From positions 1,240,001 through 1,304,000 of the forward strand of contig NW_024468249.1 of NCBI RefSeq assembly GCF_002104995.1: a stretch of DNA of 64,000 nt. Direction: 5' to 3'. The notes beneath the pieces are model-generated. The model worked only from the letters and a program-made list of their open reading frames with translations, was not told the DNA's origin and did not search any database. The DNA comes from Linderina pennispora. Taxonomy: Eukaryota; Kickxellomycota; Kickxellomycetes; Kickxellales; Kickxellaceae. Positions 32,907 through 43,017 of the stretch are shown one piece after another. How positions within the stretch are numbered: the stretch's first letter is position 1; each line of letters starts with the position of its first letter. The translations under genes and the position numbers were made by a program.

Positions 32907-34680
32907 CTACTCGTCGGTCACGCATCCAAACGATGCCGACTTGACGTTCTTGATGTACTTGTACAGCGTGCCGCGCTCCGCCTTGAACGCTGGCGCCTTC
33001 CATGCCGCCCGCCGCTGCTCCATCTCTGCCTCCGACACATCGACGTTGATCTGCCGCGTCTCTGCGTCAATCGTGATCTTGTCGCCGTTCTTGATCAGAC
33101 CAATGGGCCCGCCCACCTGAGCCTCCGGCGTAATGTGTCCGATAATGAACCCGTGGCTGCCGCCCGAGAACCGCCCGTCCGTCAGCAGCGCCACGTGCTG
33201 TCCCAGACCCGCTCCCATGATTGCGCTCGACGGCGTCAGCATCTCCGGCATGCCCGGACCGCCCTTGGGACCCACATACCGGATAATGACCACATCTCCC
33301 TTCTTGATCTCGCCGCGCTCCAGCGCCGCCAGCATCTCAGGCTCCGACTCGAACACATTGGCCGTGCCCGCAAACTGCAGGCCCTCCTTGCCCGTGATCT
33401 TGGCCACCGAGCCCTCGGGTGCCACATTGCCGAACAGCGTCTGCAGATGGCCCGTGGGCTTGATCGGCGACGACGCCGGCTGGATGATCTTCTGGCCCTC
33501 CGCCAGACCCGGCAGCTCCGCCAGGTTCTCCGCCAATGTCTTGCCCGTCACCGTCATGGTCGAGCCGTGCAGGAAGCCCTCCTTCAGCAGGTACTTGAGA
33601 ATCGCCGGAGTGCCGCCAATCGCCGGCAGATCCGCCATAACGTACTTGCCCGACGGCTTCATGTCGGCCAGGAACGGCGTGCGGTCGGAGATCGCCTGGA
33701 AGTCCGCCAGCGTCAGGTTGATGCCGATTGCCCGCGAAATCGCAATCAGATGCAGAACCACGTTGGTCGACCCGCCCATGGCAATCGCCACCGTGATCGC
33801 GTTCTCAAACGCCTCCCTGGTCATGATGTCCTTCGGACAGATGTTCTGCTCCAGCAGGTTGCGGATCGCATGGCCTGCCTGTCGGCACTCGTCCAGCTTC
33901 TGCTGCGACGTCGCTGGCGACGACGAGCTGTACGGCAGGGTCATGCCCATGGCCTCAGCGGCTGTCGCCATCGTGTTCGCCGTATACATGCCGCCGCATG
34001 CGCCTGGCCCTGGGCACGCATGCCGCACCGTGTCGAACCGCTCGGCCTCGGTGATCTTGCCGGCCACATACGATCCGTAGGCCTCAAACGTCGACACAAT
34101 ATCCAGCTTCTGCCCGCCACACCCCTTGCCCGGGTTGATCGTACCGCCATATACCATGATCGATGGCCGGTTCAGCCGCGCCATCGCCATCAGCACGCCC
34201 TGGCATGTTCTTGTCGCACCCGGGCACCGAAATGTTCGCGTCGTACCACAGCCCACCCATGGTCGTTTCGATTGAGTCTGCGATTACGTCACGCGACTGC
34301 AGGGAATAGCACATGCCGCGCGTCCCCATGCTCATGCCGTCGCTGACGCCGATCGTGTTGAACCGCATGCCGACAAGACCTGCCTCCTGCACGCCCTTCT
34401 TCACCTCTGCCGACAGGTCAAGCAGGTGCATGTTGCACGGGTTGCCCTCGAACCACACGCTCGAGATGCCCACCTGGCCCTTGTTCATGTCCTCCTCCTT
34501 CAGACCCGTTCCGTACAGCATCGCCTGCGACGGGCCCTGTGCCTTGGGCTGCGTGATGATCGAGCTGTACCGGTTCAGCCGTGGCTTCTCCTCGGTGCGG
34601 GAGATGCGCGCGGCGCTGAACAGCCGCACAGGCTGTGACGACAGCGTCTTGAGGGGTTTTGTCCTGAGAGCACGAAGCAT
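32907..34680 (-). CDS. ILV3: Dihydroxy-acid dehydratase, mitochondrial
   Basis: Dehydrates 2,3-dihydroxy acids to 2-oxo acids in valine, isoleucine and pantothenate synthesis, in the mitochondrial matrix. About 590 residues, the usual length. Starts at ATG 34680 with a basic, Ser-rich presequence ([20 protein letters not shown]). Iron-sulfur ligands are visible in NPCNMH and PGCDKNMPG, and in [16 protein letters not shown]; substrate and Mg sites in [11 protein letters not shown] and [12 protein letters not shown]. The C-terminus [13 protein letters not shown] is typical. The frame breaks once, near 34205, between PGCDKNMPG and [12 protein letters not shown], and one surplus base explains it. 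As this gene should be essential for prototrophy and is otherwise perfect, it is a good internal control for sequence error in the window. A TATAAAAG lies about 150 bp upstream. Confidence 0.95.
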
Positions 34681-34826
34681 CGTCTTTATTTTTGTTTAAA
34701 AAGAGGACTCTTGTTCTTGTGTGAGAGAGGTACGAAAGAAATCCAAGATGAGATAAGAGAAAAAGCGAGGAATGAGGTGGCTAGAGTCGTTGTCGACTAT
34801 GCGCGCACGGCGCCTGCCTCCACCAG

Positions 34827-34834
34827 CTTTTATA
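34827..34834 (-). promoter_or_regulatory. TATA box of ILV3
   Basis: TATAAAAG on the minus strand, about 150 bp before the ILV3 ATG. Confidence 0.5.
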
Positions 34835-35075
34835 GATAAGAGACTGGGGCTGCTCAGGTCAGGGCCGCGTTATTTTTCAACAAAAAGTGAGTCATGTCGT
34901 GTTTAACCCCCGTCCAGACCCGTCCCTGTGATCAAGAGCGCAGCCTTGAGCCAATGCGGGCTCCAGCTCCCCCAGCACCATCCTCGATCGACCGTTTCTT
35001 TCTCTGGCCTGCCAAAACCAGCATAGTGACTCCACATGCCCTGTGTAAAAATGACATTAATTGTTTTTAAATCCG

Positions 35076-36050
35076 CTAGCTGAGCCAGGGCAGCGCGCCC
35101 TCGTACACCTGCACCGGGTTCTTTGGGCAGTAGTCAAAGAACTCTGCAATCTCGGGACACGATCCCCGGTACCCGTGGCTCATGTGGAACGGGTTCCGCC
35201 CCTCGCGCTTCTCCCTCAGCCGCCCGCCGCACCCGTACAGGTCCTTGCTGAACAGCTCATACGCATTCGCCCGCTCGCCCTTGGCCATGCTCTCGACGCT
35301 GCCGGGTGGGTTAATGCCGATGTAGTTGAACCTGATCTTGGGGTAGTTGAGCGCCCTCCGATGCAATTCAATGAACCGCTCGCGCTTGAAGTCAAACCCG
35401 ACCACAGTGATCCGGTCCGGATACCGTCCAGTGATTTCGCGGAACCGCGCCACCGAAAACAGCACGTTCTCGTACGAATCCCTGGCATACTGCTCGGTCA
35501 TCACCCGTCTGTACACGCTGCCCGTCAGCCAGCCCATGCGGTCGGCCGCCGCCCAGTACCCCTGTGCCTCGCTCTGCGCGCCTGCGCCCGCGCGCGTCGC
35601 TCCCCCGCTAAACAGCAGCAACGCCGTGTCGTGCTCCTTCACAATCTCCACCGCCTTGCCAATGTGCGCCATGAACGCCCCCACCGAGCCCACCTGCTCC
35701 GGCTGCAAAAACCAGTTCGACTCGTCCAGCGGCGTGCCGTTGCCCTGGTACACGCCATGGCCCGGCACTATCACCAGGTCCGTCAGCTGCTTGAAATCTA
35801 CCTCTGTGTACGCCCGCTGGTCGCCCGTGCTGCTTGGCCGCGGCCGCGTGCGACCCAGTGCAAGGGGCTCGGGCCGCGTGAAGTAGTATATGTTTAGTAC
35901 TAGCGAGACGATCAGCAGGCACGGCAGGTATAGCCGCAGAATGTGCGTTGCCAGGCGCTGCTTGCGCAAGGGCGTCGGCGTCCATGTGTCACTGACATTG
36001 ACCGTCGGTATGTTAATGCGCACCATTGCTGGCGGTGTTCGGGACGGCAT
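35076..36050 (-). CDS. DUF218 (YdcF-like) type II membrane protein
   Basis: Intact 324-residue frame. A short cytosolic N-terminus is followed by one membrane helix, about residues 37-57 (LYLPCLLIVSLVLNIYYF). The lumenal DUF218 domain follows: LVIVPGHGVYQGN, then LLLFSGGATR, then VGFDFKRERFIELHR. These match the DUF218 family (E. coli YdcF/SanA type), with the GGxT-like motif and an early DxxVVxGxG-like strand. The biochemical role is unknown in fungi. The gene is divergent from the tyrosine phosphatase; the two ATGs are 346 bp apart and must share a promoter region. Confidence 0.85.
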   Translation of the reverse strand: MPSRTPPAMVRINIPTVNVSDTWTPTPLRKQRLATHILRLYLPCLLIVSLVLNIYYFTRPEPLALGRTRPRPSSTGDQRAYTEVDFKQLTDLVIVPGHGVYQGNGTPLDESNWFLQPEQVGSVGAFMAHIGKAVEIVKEHDTALLLFSGGATRAGAGAQSEAQGYWAAADRMGWLTGSVYRRVMTEQYARDSYENVLFSVARFREITGRYPDRITVVGFDFKRERFIELHRRALNYPKIRFNYIGINPPGSVESMAKGERANAYELFSKDLYGCGGRLREKREGRNPFHMSHGYRGSCPEIAEFFDYCPKNPVQVYEGALPWLS

Positions 36051-36302
36051 CTTGAATTTCTAGTTAGATTAGGGAAGAAAACGTACAAAAGGCGAAAAAG
36101 AAGGTTTGGAGGAAAGAAAAGGAACCGAGACACTAGCCTCGTAACACGACAACTTTCCCCACGCCAGACTTGCTCTTCTCAATTTATGCGGATTTTGCAC
36201 TGCCCAAGCACGATCCGTTTTTCCATGTTGGGCGATCTGTACAGCAAACAGCAAATAGCCCCAGACCCAGCTCCCAACATACGTCAGCTGCCACCGCCTG
36301 CG

Positions 36303-36310
36303 TATAAAAG
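36303..36310 (+). promoter_or_regulatory. TATA box of the LMW phosphatase gene
   Basis: TATAAAAG, 94 bp before the ATG at 36397. Confidence 0.55.
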
Positions 36311-36396
36311 AGCCTGGCATACCCCACGTCGCCCCCTCAACCCTTCTACTATTCGGCTCTCTACCCTTTCCAGTATCACCATTACCACTTCTAACC

Positions 36397-36876
36397 ATGG
36401 CTCAGACCGACGACCGCACCAAAGTTCTTTTCGTCTGCCTCGGCAATATCTGCCGCTCGCCGATGGCCGAAGCCGTCTTTGCGCACACCGTCGCGCAGCG
36501 CCAGCTCAGCGACCAATTCCTAATTGACAGCGCCGGCACCGCCAGCTACCACGTCGGCAGCAGGCCCGACCCGCGCTCTGCTGCCACCTGCAAAAGCCAC
36601 GGCGTCCCAATCAGCCACCACGGCCGGCAGGTCCAGGCCAGCGATTTTAAAAAGTTCGACTATATCCTGTGCATGGACGAGTCGAACCTCAGCGATTTGC
36701 TGCGCAAGCAGCCGAGCGGATCCAAGGCCCAGGTTGCGCTGTTTGGCTCGTATAGCCCGGACAACAAGGACCGCATTATTGAGGACCCCTATTATGGCGG
36801 CCAGGACGGCTTTGAGAAGAACTTTGGCCAGGTCACCAGGTGCTCCGAGGGGCTGTTGAAGAAGCTTGGGTTCTAA
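36397..36876 (+). CDS. Low-molecular-weight protein tyrosine phosphatase
   Basis: Cytosolic phosphatase of the Ltp1/Stp1/ACP1 family, 159 residues, the normal size. The P-loop VCLGNICRSPMAEAVF holds the nucleophile Cys and the Arg (CLGNICRS), and the general-acid loop is IIEDPYYGGQDGFE. Other family marks are IDSAGTASYHVG and DYILCMDESNLSDL. Frame intact. The last codons and the 3' flank were copied downstream during the duplication of the neighbouring membrane gene (see 40330-40392). Confidence 0.95.
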   Translation: MAQTDDRTKVLFVCLGNICRSPMAEAVFAHTVAQRQLSDQFLIDSAGTASYHVGSRPDPRSAATCKSHGVPISHHGRQVQASDFKKFDYILCMDESNLSDLLRKQPSGSKAQVALFGSYSPDNKDRIIEDPYYGGQDGFEKNFGQVTRCSEGLLKKLGF

Positions 36877-37085
36877 TTTACGCTAGTTTTTGAATATACC
36901 TCTTGTTTCTCTGTGCTGCGTCAACTTCAGGTGTTTGATCCAAACATGTGTAGGAGCAAAGACGTATCCACAGCTACTACAAACGATATGCTGTGGATAC
37001 AGGATATGATATAGCACTGGTATTGAATTCAACCGTTAACGTTCACCAAAGTCGGTACTGAAAGACAGGGCGGTTTACATCATAG

Positions 37086-37900
37086 TTAGGCTTCCTTGTT
37101 GGCTTGATCGGGTACCTTCTCATTCGCAACCCCCGCCTTGGTCTTGGCCACGCTACCTTCTGCTGAAAGTTCCTCTGCAATGCGGTTCTGAGTGTCTTCG
37201 TTTTTCATATGGACCATGTAACCGAAGGAGACTAGATAAGCAAAAAAAAGCTGCAGTATTAGCAGAGATATTAGCACCATCAGTCAAAGCCTCGTCTGTC
37301 ATTGGTATTGCTAGTGACACGGCAACCAAACTACCGAAACCAAGCGTTCCAAATACTTCACAAAGGTGTAAAGATATGGTGGAGGATCTTGCTTTTGACT
37401 ATTTGGTCAATGACCAGTCGGCGAGAATAGTATGCCTTTACATCCACAGAAATGGCGTTATCGCCGTAAACCAACCAAAATACTGGGCTCGTGAATATCA
37501 TAAACAGCCGGGTGACGAGAAATGGCGAATTGACGAAAGAATAATACTTTGCTTTCGGATGGAGGATAAAGTATGATAAATAGAGAGCAATAGCTCCTAG
37601 ATAGACAAAGCGACTAATCTTTGCTATGCGAGCGAACTGTCGCTCCTTGTCAGAGGACAGACAGAGTTAGAAATGCAACAACCATCGGTAGCCAGCTAAC
37701 ATATATCAGTCGTTGGGCGACAAAGTCGACAATGGTGAACGCAGAGTCGCTAAAGAGGAACATCATAAAAGCAACAAATGTGAGGAGTGGGGCAGAAATG
37801 TGCTTGGCAGGAAAAATGATAGCGGACATGGTCTCATTTATATGATTCCCAGTTATTTCAGGTTTCCTTGATCCCCGAACATTCCAAGGAAAATATGGAT
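37086..37900 (-). pseudogene. Unknown multipass membrane protein, tandem copy A (degraded)
   Basis: First of three related copies. Text on the minus strand starts ETMSAIIFPAKHISAPLLTF then MMFLFSDSAFTIVDFVAQRL and ends MKNEDTQNRIAEELSAEGSV near 37110. Compared with copy B it lacks two bases near the SSDKERQ motif, which shifts the frame, and it carries other small differences, so it has diverged most. Family not recognised. It lies tail-to-tail with the phosphatase gene, about 210 bp away. Confidence 0.55.
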
Positions 37901-38104
37901 GATAATGAACCGAATTTACTTAGATGAACATATGATTAAACAACCCTATACTCACACCCCAGCTTGGGGAAAGATTATAGACAAGAAGCCTAAGGATTTT
38001 CGCCTCATTATTTTGCGACAGATCCTCTCCTTGACCGTCGTAGCGTCCTCTTTGCAAAGCTGTTGCCTGCTTCTCTCCTTCCAGTGTTCATAAACTAATT
38101 CGAG

Positions 38105-38740
38105 TTACCAATTGACCTGAAGCTCGGTTGTGCGTTTGTATGATCGTGGACCCGAGAGAAGTAGGCTCGGCTTTAGTCTTGCCTCAGCCTTGCCTTTCTT
38201 TGGTGCCTCCTGTGCCTCAAGCTGCCAGCTCTTGGAGATAAGCCGTGAAGGGGTGTAAGTAAATGCGTGCCACTCCGCCAGCTTGCTGGTCTGGGCACCC
38301 CAGCGAGTGTCCAGGGTCGTCGTCGTAGGGCCCTGGACCGCGGAGTTTGCTATGCACATCAGCATGTGTTCCTGTGCCCCTTGTTGCCAATAGCCTTATG
38401 AACACTCCATCCCTTCCTCTGCGTATGCATCTGGACACCACGCCGTCTAGCGGTTCATTTTCGGCACCATGCCATAGATTAATTTTATAGCAAAAGACTG
38501 GCAGTTGTGATTGGCGCAGTTTGTGATGCAGTGGCTGTTTTTGGCGACATAATTGCCCTTGCTATTGCGCACCATATCGATAGCTTTGAAGATAATGTCA
38601 GTGGTGGGCATGTATTCTTTTGGTACCTGTGGAGTTAGCTGATGTGCTGGATCAGGCTGCTTCTGCTCATTCTGGGCTAGGCTGTCTGGTTCTGTGGCTG
38701 AAAGCTCCTGTTCTTGTGCTCAAGAAGTAACCAGCGAGAT
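38105..38740 (-). pseudogene. Minus-strand coding remnant with an NCQSFA motif
   Basis: A clean stretch of minus-strand protein near 38730-38455: AQEQELSATEPDSLAQNEQK, then VPKEYMPTTDIIFKAIDMVR, then YVAKNSHCITNCANHNCQSF and AIKLIYGMVPKMNR. 'NNCQxFxxxL' segments occur around the catalytic Cys of LRAT/NlpC-P60-type and PPPDE proteins, so this may be the C-terminal part of such an enzyme (weak inference). Further down, another frame reads TTTTLDTRWGAQTSKLAEWH to a stop at 38105; whether it is the same gene is unclear. It sits between membrane-gene copies A and B, inside the duplicated block, and has no visible N-terminus. Confidence 0.35.
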
Positions 38741-39109
38741 TGCTGCAGTGTTCTTGCCCGATGTTGACTCTGCCACCTTTTATAGCATTCTGGAGAACAT
38801 TGATTACGTTTTTTGGGTTGTATTGTGGTGATTGCACCACAGTCACTCAAGGCCAATGCTTATGCGACTCAGCCGATCACAGATGATGAGACCAAATCAT
38901 CTCTTGATTTGCTGCTTTGTGTCGACTTCAGATGTTTGATCCAGATATCTGCTAAAGCAAACACTAGTCCATGGTTGCTGCAGCTAGTATACTATGGATA
39001 CAGACAGACAGCGTTGATACACATTCGATACGACATGGAATTGATATTGGATTCAATTGGTAAAGTTCACCAAAATGGGTAATGAAAGACAGCGCGCTCT
39101 ATATCGCAA

Positions 39110-39930
39110 TCAGACGTGCTCGTCGTCTCGATCGGGCATCTTCTCATTCGCAAACTCAGTCTTGGTCTCGATCAGACTACCTTGTGCCGAAAACTCCTTT
39201 GCAATACGCTTTTGGACTTCCCTATTCCTCATATAGACCGTGAAGCCGATGGAAGCTAGATAAACAAAAAAAGTTACACTAGTAGCATAGGTATTGCCAT
39301 CCTCAGTAAAATCCTCAACTAAAACTTCATCTTTAATTGGCAATACCAACGACACGGCAGCCAAACTACCGAAACCAAGCGTTCCAAATACCTCACCAAA
39401 GTCTAAACCCCTGAGACAAATATGACGGAGGTGTCTGCTTTTGATCTTTTCTTCAATAGCCTGTCGGATGGAATGGTATGTTTTTACGTCCAGAGAGATG
39501 GCATTATCGCCGTAAACCAGCCAAAATATGGAGTGCATAAATGTTATAAGAAAATGAGTGACAAGAAATGGCGGATAGATGAGCGAATTGTATCTTCCTT
39601 TCGGGTAGAAAATAAAATAAGATAAATAGAGAGTAATAGTTCCTAAATAGATAAAGCGACTAATCTTTGCTATGCGGATGAACTGTCGCTCTTTGTCCGA
39701 GGACAGACACAAAGTTATAAATGCAACCACCATCGGTATCCAGCTAACATATATCAGTCGCTGGGCGACAAAGTCGACAATGGTGAACGCAGACTCGCTG
39801 AAGAGGGTCATCATAAAAGCATCAAGTATGAGGAGCGGAGCAGAAAGGTGTTTGGCAAGAAAACTGACAACGGAAATGGTCTCATTTGTGCAATTCCCGC
39901 TTGTTTCAGGTTTGCTTGATTCCCGAATAT
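39110..39930 (-). CDS. Unknown multipass membrane protein, tandem copy B
   Basis: Best-preserved copy: 234 residues open from MMTLFSESAFTIVDFVAQRL to DRDDEHV, with four to six hydrophobic helices (YVSWIPMVVAFITLCL; FIYLGTITLYLSYFIFY; FLVTHFLITFMHSIFWLVYG; GTLGFGSLAAVSLVLPI; SVTFFVYLASIGFTVYM) and a charged C-terminal tail. All three copies share an upstream frame (NETISVVSFLAKHLSAPLLI) running back to about 39930, where TTAG|AATATTCGG looks like a splice acceptor, so a first exon may exist upstream. Family not recognised; no catalytic motif seen. Confidence 0.6.
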
Positions 39931-40329
39931 TCTAACAAGAATTCGGATATCGGTGATAAAGCCTTGTTTATTGGTAAACCACTTCTCATGGTGAAAATGA
40001 CACTGGACGAGTAGACTGGCGAGCTCTTTGCCGGTCTGTGGTGCCACCTGGAATGAAGCAATGCAAACTTGGAGAAACAGCGACTGACGCTCCAGTATTC
40101 CATTGCGAAGCTTGCGAGCTATCTGCTTGCACGACTCCATCAGCAACTCCAGGCCTATGTCCGGATCCACCAGGATACCTGGTTTGCTGGATCCACTATG
40201 CCTCGGTCTACCCCCTCTAATTTCCGTTCTACGCATCCCCTTCCTCATTATGACTCTAATTCCAACTCCCGATACTGTATTGGTATCCTCTTTGTCTATT
40301 TGTTATTCGTATTATCCTTTCTAGTTCGC

Positions 40330-40392
40330 GAACACTGCCGCTGGCAAAGCTGCCAGGTGCTCCGAGGGGTTCTTGAAAAGTTGAAGTATTAA
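40330..40392 (+). pseudogene. Duplicated 3' tail of the LMW phosphatase gene
   Basis: The bases CAGGTGCTCCGAGGGG and the following TTGAA...TTAATTTA match the last 50 bases and stop region of the phosphatase gene at 36830-36885 with a few changes. The frame reads CQVLRGVLEKLKY-stop against VTRCSEGLLKKLGF-stop. Only the tail is present, so it is a passenger of the duplication that made membrane-gene copy C. Confidence 0.75.
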
Positions 40393-40623
40393 TTTAAGCT
40401 GATTAGTGAATACATATCTTGTTTGGATACACTATGAAGATTCCAGATTTTGGGCCAGATATCTGCTGGAGCAAACACTAGTCCATGGTTGCTGCAGCTA
40501 GTATACTATGGATACAGACAGACAGCGTTGATACACATTCAATACGACATGGAATTGATATTGGATTCAATTGGTAACGTTCACCAAAGTGGGTAATGAA
40601 AGACAGCGCGCTCTATGTCGCAA

Positions 40624-41430
40624 TCAGACTTGCTTGTTGGCTTGATCGGGTACCTCCTCATTCGCAAACTCCGCCATGGTCTCGGCCACACCATCCTCTG
40701 CTGAAAGTTCCTTCACAGTATACTTCTGGGCGTCTTCTTTTTTCATATGGACTACGTAGCCGAAGGCGACTAGAGTAACAAGAAAAGCTGCAATACTAGT
40801 ATAGACATTGAAGTCCTCAGTCAGAACCTCATCTTTAATTGGTATTGCTAGTGACACGGCGTACAAAATACCGAAACCAAGCGTTCCAAAGGCTACACTG
40901 AAGTGTGAATCCCAAACCAAAAATCGGGGAAGAGTTCGTTTTTGGCTAATTCATCAATAGCCATTAGGCAAGAACGGTACTTCTTTACATCCACAGTGAT
41001 GGCATTGTCGCCGTAAACCAGCCAAAAGACAGGGTCCGAAACTATCATAAAAAACTGAATGACGAGAAATATTGGATTCATGAACGAATACCATTTTGCT
41101 TTCGGATGGAGGATAACGTAGGATAAATGGAGTGCAATAACTCCTAGGTAGAGTACGCGGCTAATCTTTGCCAGGCGGGCGAACTGTCGCTCTTTGTCCG
41201 AGGACAGACACAGAGTTATAAATGCAACCACCATCGGTATCCAGCTAACATATATCAGTCGCTGGGCGACAAAGTCGACAATGGTGAACGCAGACTCGCT
41301 GAAGAGGGTCATCATAAAAAGCAATAAATGCGAGAAGCGCAGCAGAAAGGTGGTTGGCAACAAGAACGACAACGGGCATAGTCTCATTTGCGTGATTCCA
41401 GCTTATTTCAGATTTCTTTGATTTTCGAAT
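40624..41430 (-). CDS. Unknown multipass membrane protein, tandem copy C
   Basis: Third copy. Minus-strand text: ETMPVVVLVANHLSAALLAF, MMTLFSESAFTIVDFVAQRL, SSDKERQFARLAKISRVLYL, then VAFGTLGFGILYAVSLAIPI and a charged tail ending EVPDQANKQV. The first about 100 bp after the Met-Met pair are identical to copy B, as is the flank near 40460-40530, pointing to recent duplication or gene conversion. Two slips relative to copy B: one extra T before the Met-Met codons (run of five T against four) and one near 40915. Same family and same unknown function as copy B. Confidence 0.55.
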
Positions 41431-41724
41431 ATTCTAATGAGAGTACAGATATCTCTGCTATTCCACATTTGGTTTCAAGCGTGGACGTCTACATGTATTA
41501 GGTAGGACTCTGAACTATCAGATATCTTATTGTTTGAGAATCGGTCCCTTGCGTTGTGTAGTGAAGTAAACTAAAAGTGATTGGACTGCTGTGAAGCGAG
41601 GAACCTCCGCCTGACGAGCAAGCTATGTCTAACGTACCCTTCGGCTGATGCTCAGTCGTAACCTCGGAAAGACAGCAATCTTACGGGCCGAATGTGGTTC
41701 TCAGGCCGCTGGGGAACTACACGG

Positions 41725-41883
41725 CTGACCAAAGCCCACGCTATCATAGGGCCCGACGATGTTATCGTGGTGACCAGGGCTATTGATCCACGCCTTCATC
41801 ACATCCTCCACGTTGCGCTGGTTGAATGCGACGTTCTCCGCATCACCACGGGCACCCGACACGAATGGCCTGATGCGCTCAAA
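41725..41883 (-). pseudogene. Truncated CAP/PR-1 gene fragment
   Basis: On the minus strand it reads FERIRPFVSGARGDAENVAF then NQRNVEDVMKAWINSPGHHD and NIVGPYDSVGFGQ, nearly identical in DNA to 53887-54045 of the third CAP gene. It starts and stops abruptly inside the CAP domain, with no signal peptide and no C-terminus. Its upstream side leads within about 60 bp into repeat arm 41943-42278, whose other arm lies upstream of the intact gene. Confidence 0.85.
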
Positions 41884-41942
41884 CGTCCTGTTTTTTTGCG
41901 GGTTTCGTGTGTCAATCTATTAATGCTGTTTCTGATACTCAG

Positions 41943-42278
41943 TGTAAGCCGAAAATAGACAGGGACACCTTGGCTATCAGCTGTGTGTTCCTTGGAAAGA
42001 GAATTTTACTTTCTAGAGGACAGCGCCAGTTTTTTGCAAAGCTCGGCACCGCCTTTTTGGGAAATCATGCAGCATGATGTACGTTTTTTCGGCGAAGCTG
42101 CCAGAGGCTAAAAATATCCTTCTGCGTGTGCATGCAAATGAGCAACCAAGCCCCGCTACAAAGGACTGGTGGAAAGGGTACCCTGAGGACACTCGCTTAT
42201 AAGACACACGACACAACGGTATCCAGACACGAGCATGAATGAAAAACAGGTTGTGGGTATCGCACTCAGATTATTAAT
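41943..42278 (-). repeat. Inverted repeat arm 1 (about 336 bp, partner 52709-53045)
   Basis: Reverse complement of 52709-53045 with only a handful of mismatches and small indels, mainly in T runs. It contains a CTTATAAG motif and, at 42235, an ATG frame (MNEKQVVGIALRLLI) also present in the partner. Neither end carries TG/CA or a target duplication. It is best seen as part of a duplicated flank of the CAP gene. Confidence 0.85.
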
Positions 42279-42471
42279 CATTTGGATTCAAATACTATTT
42301 GTGTGATTGCTCTGCCATGTTAGTTTTAGCATCTACTTCTGCCTTCATCTTTTCGTTTCTCTAAGCGTTGAATAGACTATTTACATGTCTTATTAGTCAA
42401 GCACTCACATACTTCTAACGTAGCAATATGCCACAGTATGCAAGAAAAGTAATCCTTATTTATTCACTTGG

Positions 42472-42816
42472 TTACCTCTCATGTAACTCCCTAAAGTCAC
42501 TGGATAATTCGAAATGGTCAGCTCCTATTTCATTATCCATATCAACCATGAAGTCATAATCGCTGTTATCTGCCAGAAACCTGTCTTCGAGATTACCCAT
42601 CATATTGTGGCCAGCTTTATAGGTAAATACAACCATGGTGGTCAGAGATATAATAGTGGTCACAATTCCACTAGCGGTGTGTTCCTTTAGTTCGCCAGTA
42701 GCAGCAAGTTGAAGGCTACTTTCTAAACGATACAAGAAACCGCCGCTGTAAACATGCCAGCATGCATTGGCAGCATCTAAAAAAACGAAAAGATAGAGAA
42801 GAGGAGTATTGGCCAC
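42472..42816 (-). CDS. C-terminal part of a Tvp38/VTT-like membrane protein (tentative)
   Basis: 114 residues open: ACWHVYSGGFLYRLESSLQL, TASGIVTTIISLTTMVVFTY, then an acidic tail (DNSDYDFMVDMDNEIGADHF). The 'W-VYSGG-L' turn followed by a membrane helix and a polar tail recalls the end of Tvp38/TMEM64 VTT-domain proteins of the Golgi; this is a weak match. The N-terminal two thirds are not visible upstream (42820-43010), so the gene is either truncated or has upstream exons lost to rearrangement. It borders the ALE1 gene on the same strand. Confidence 0.35.
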   Translation of the reverse strand: MANTPLLYLFVFLDAANACWHVYSGGFLYRLESSLQLAATGELKEHTASGIVTTIISLTTMVVFTYKAGHNMMGNLEDRFLADNSDYDFMVDMDNEIGADHFELSSDFRELHER

Positions 42817-43017
42817 TTCACTGTCGAAGCCTGGTTTTCCAACGCGATTTGGCTTCGTATATGTACTATCAATATCTTACTGGATTGAGAGGACGGCTTG
42901 CAAACAGTCCCTTTCCAAGGCGCCCACGGTGAAACCAACTATGCGTATGGACTGCAATAGAAGCGTACGGATTTGCCCTTGCTGAATGAGCCTGCTGCAA
43001 AACATACTGGTTCTAGC

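Noticed and set aside
32826..34346. 506-residue plus-strand frame opposite ILV3
   Set aside because: Arg/His-rich shadow of the minus-strand ILV3 gene, with no family likeness.
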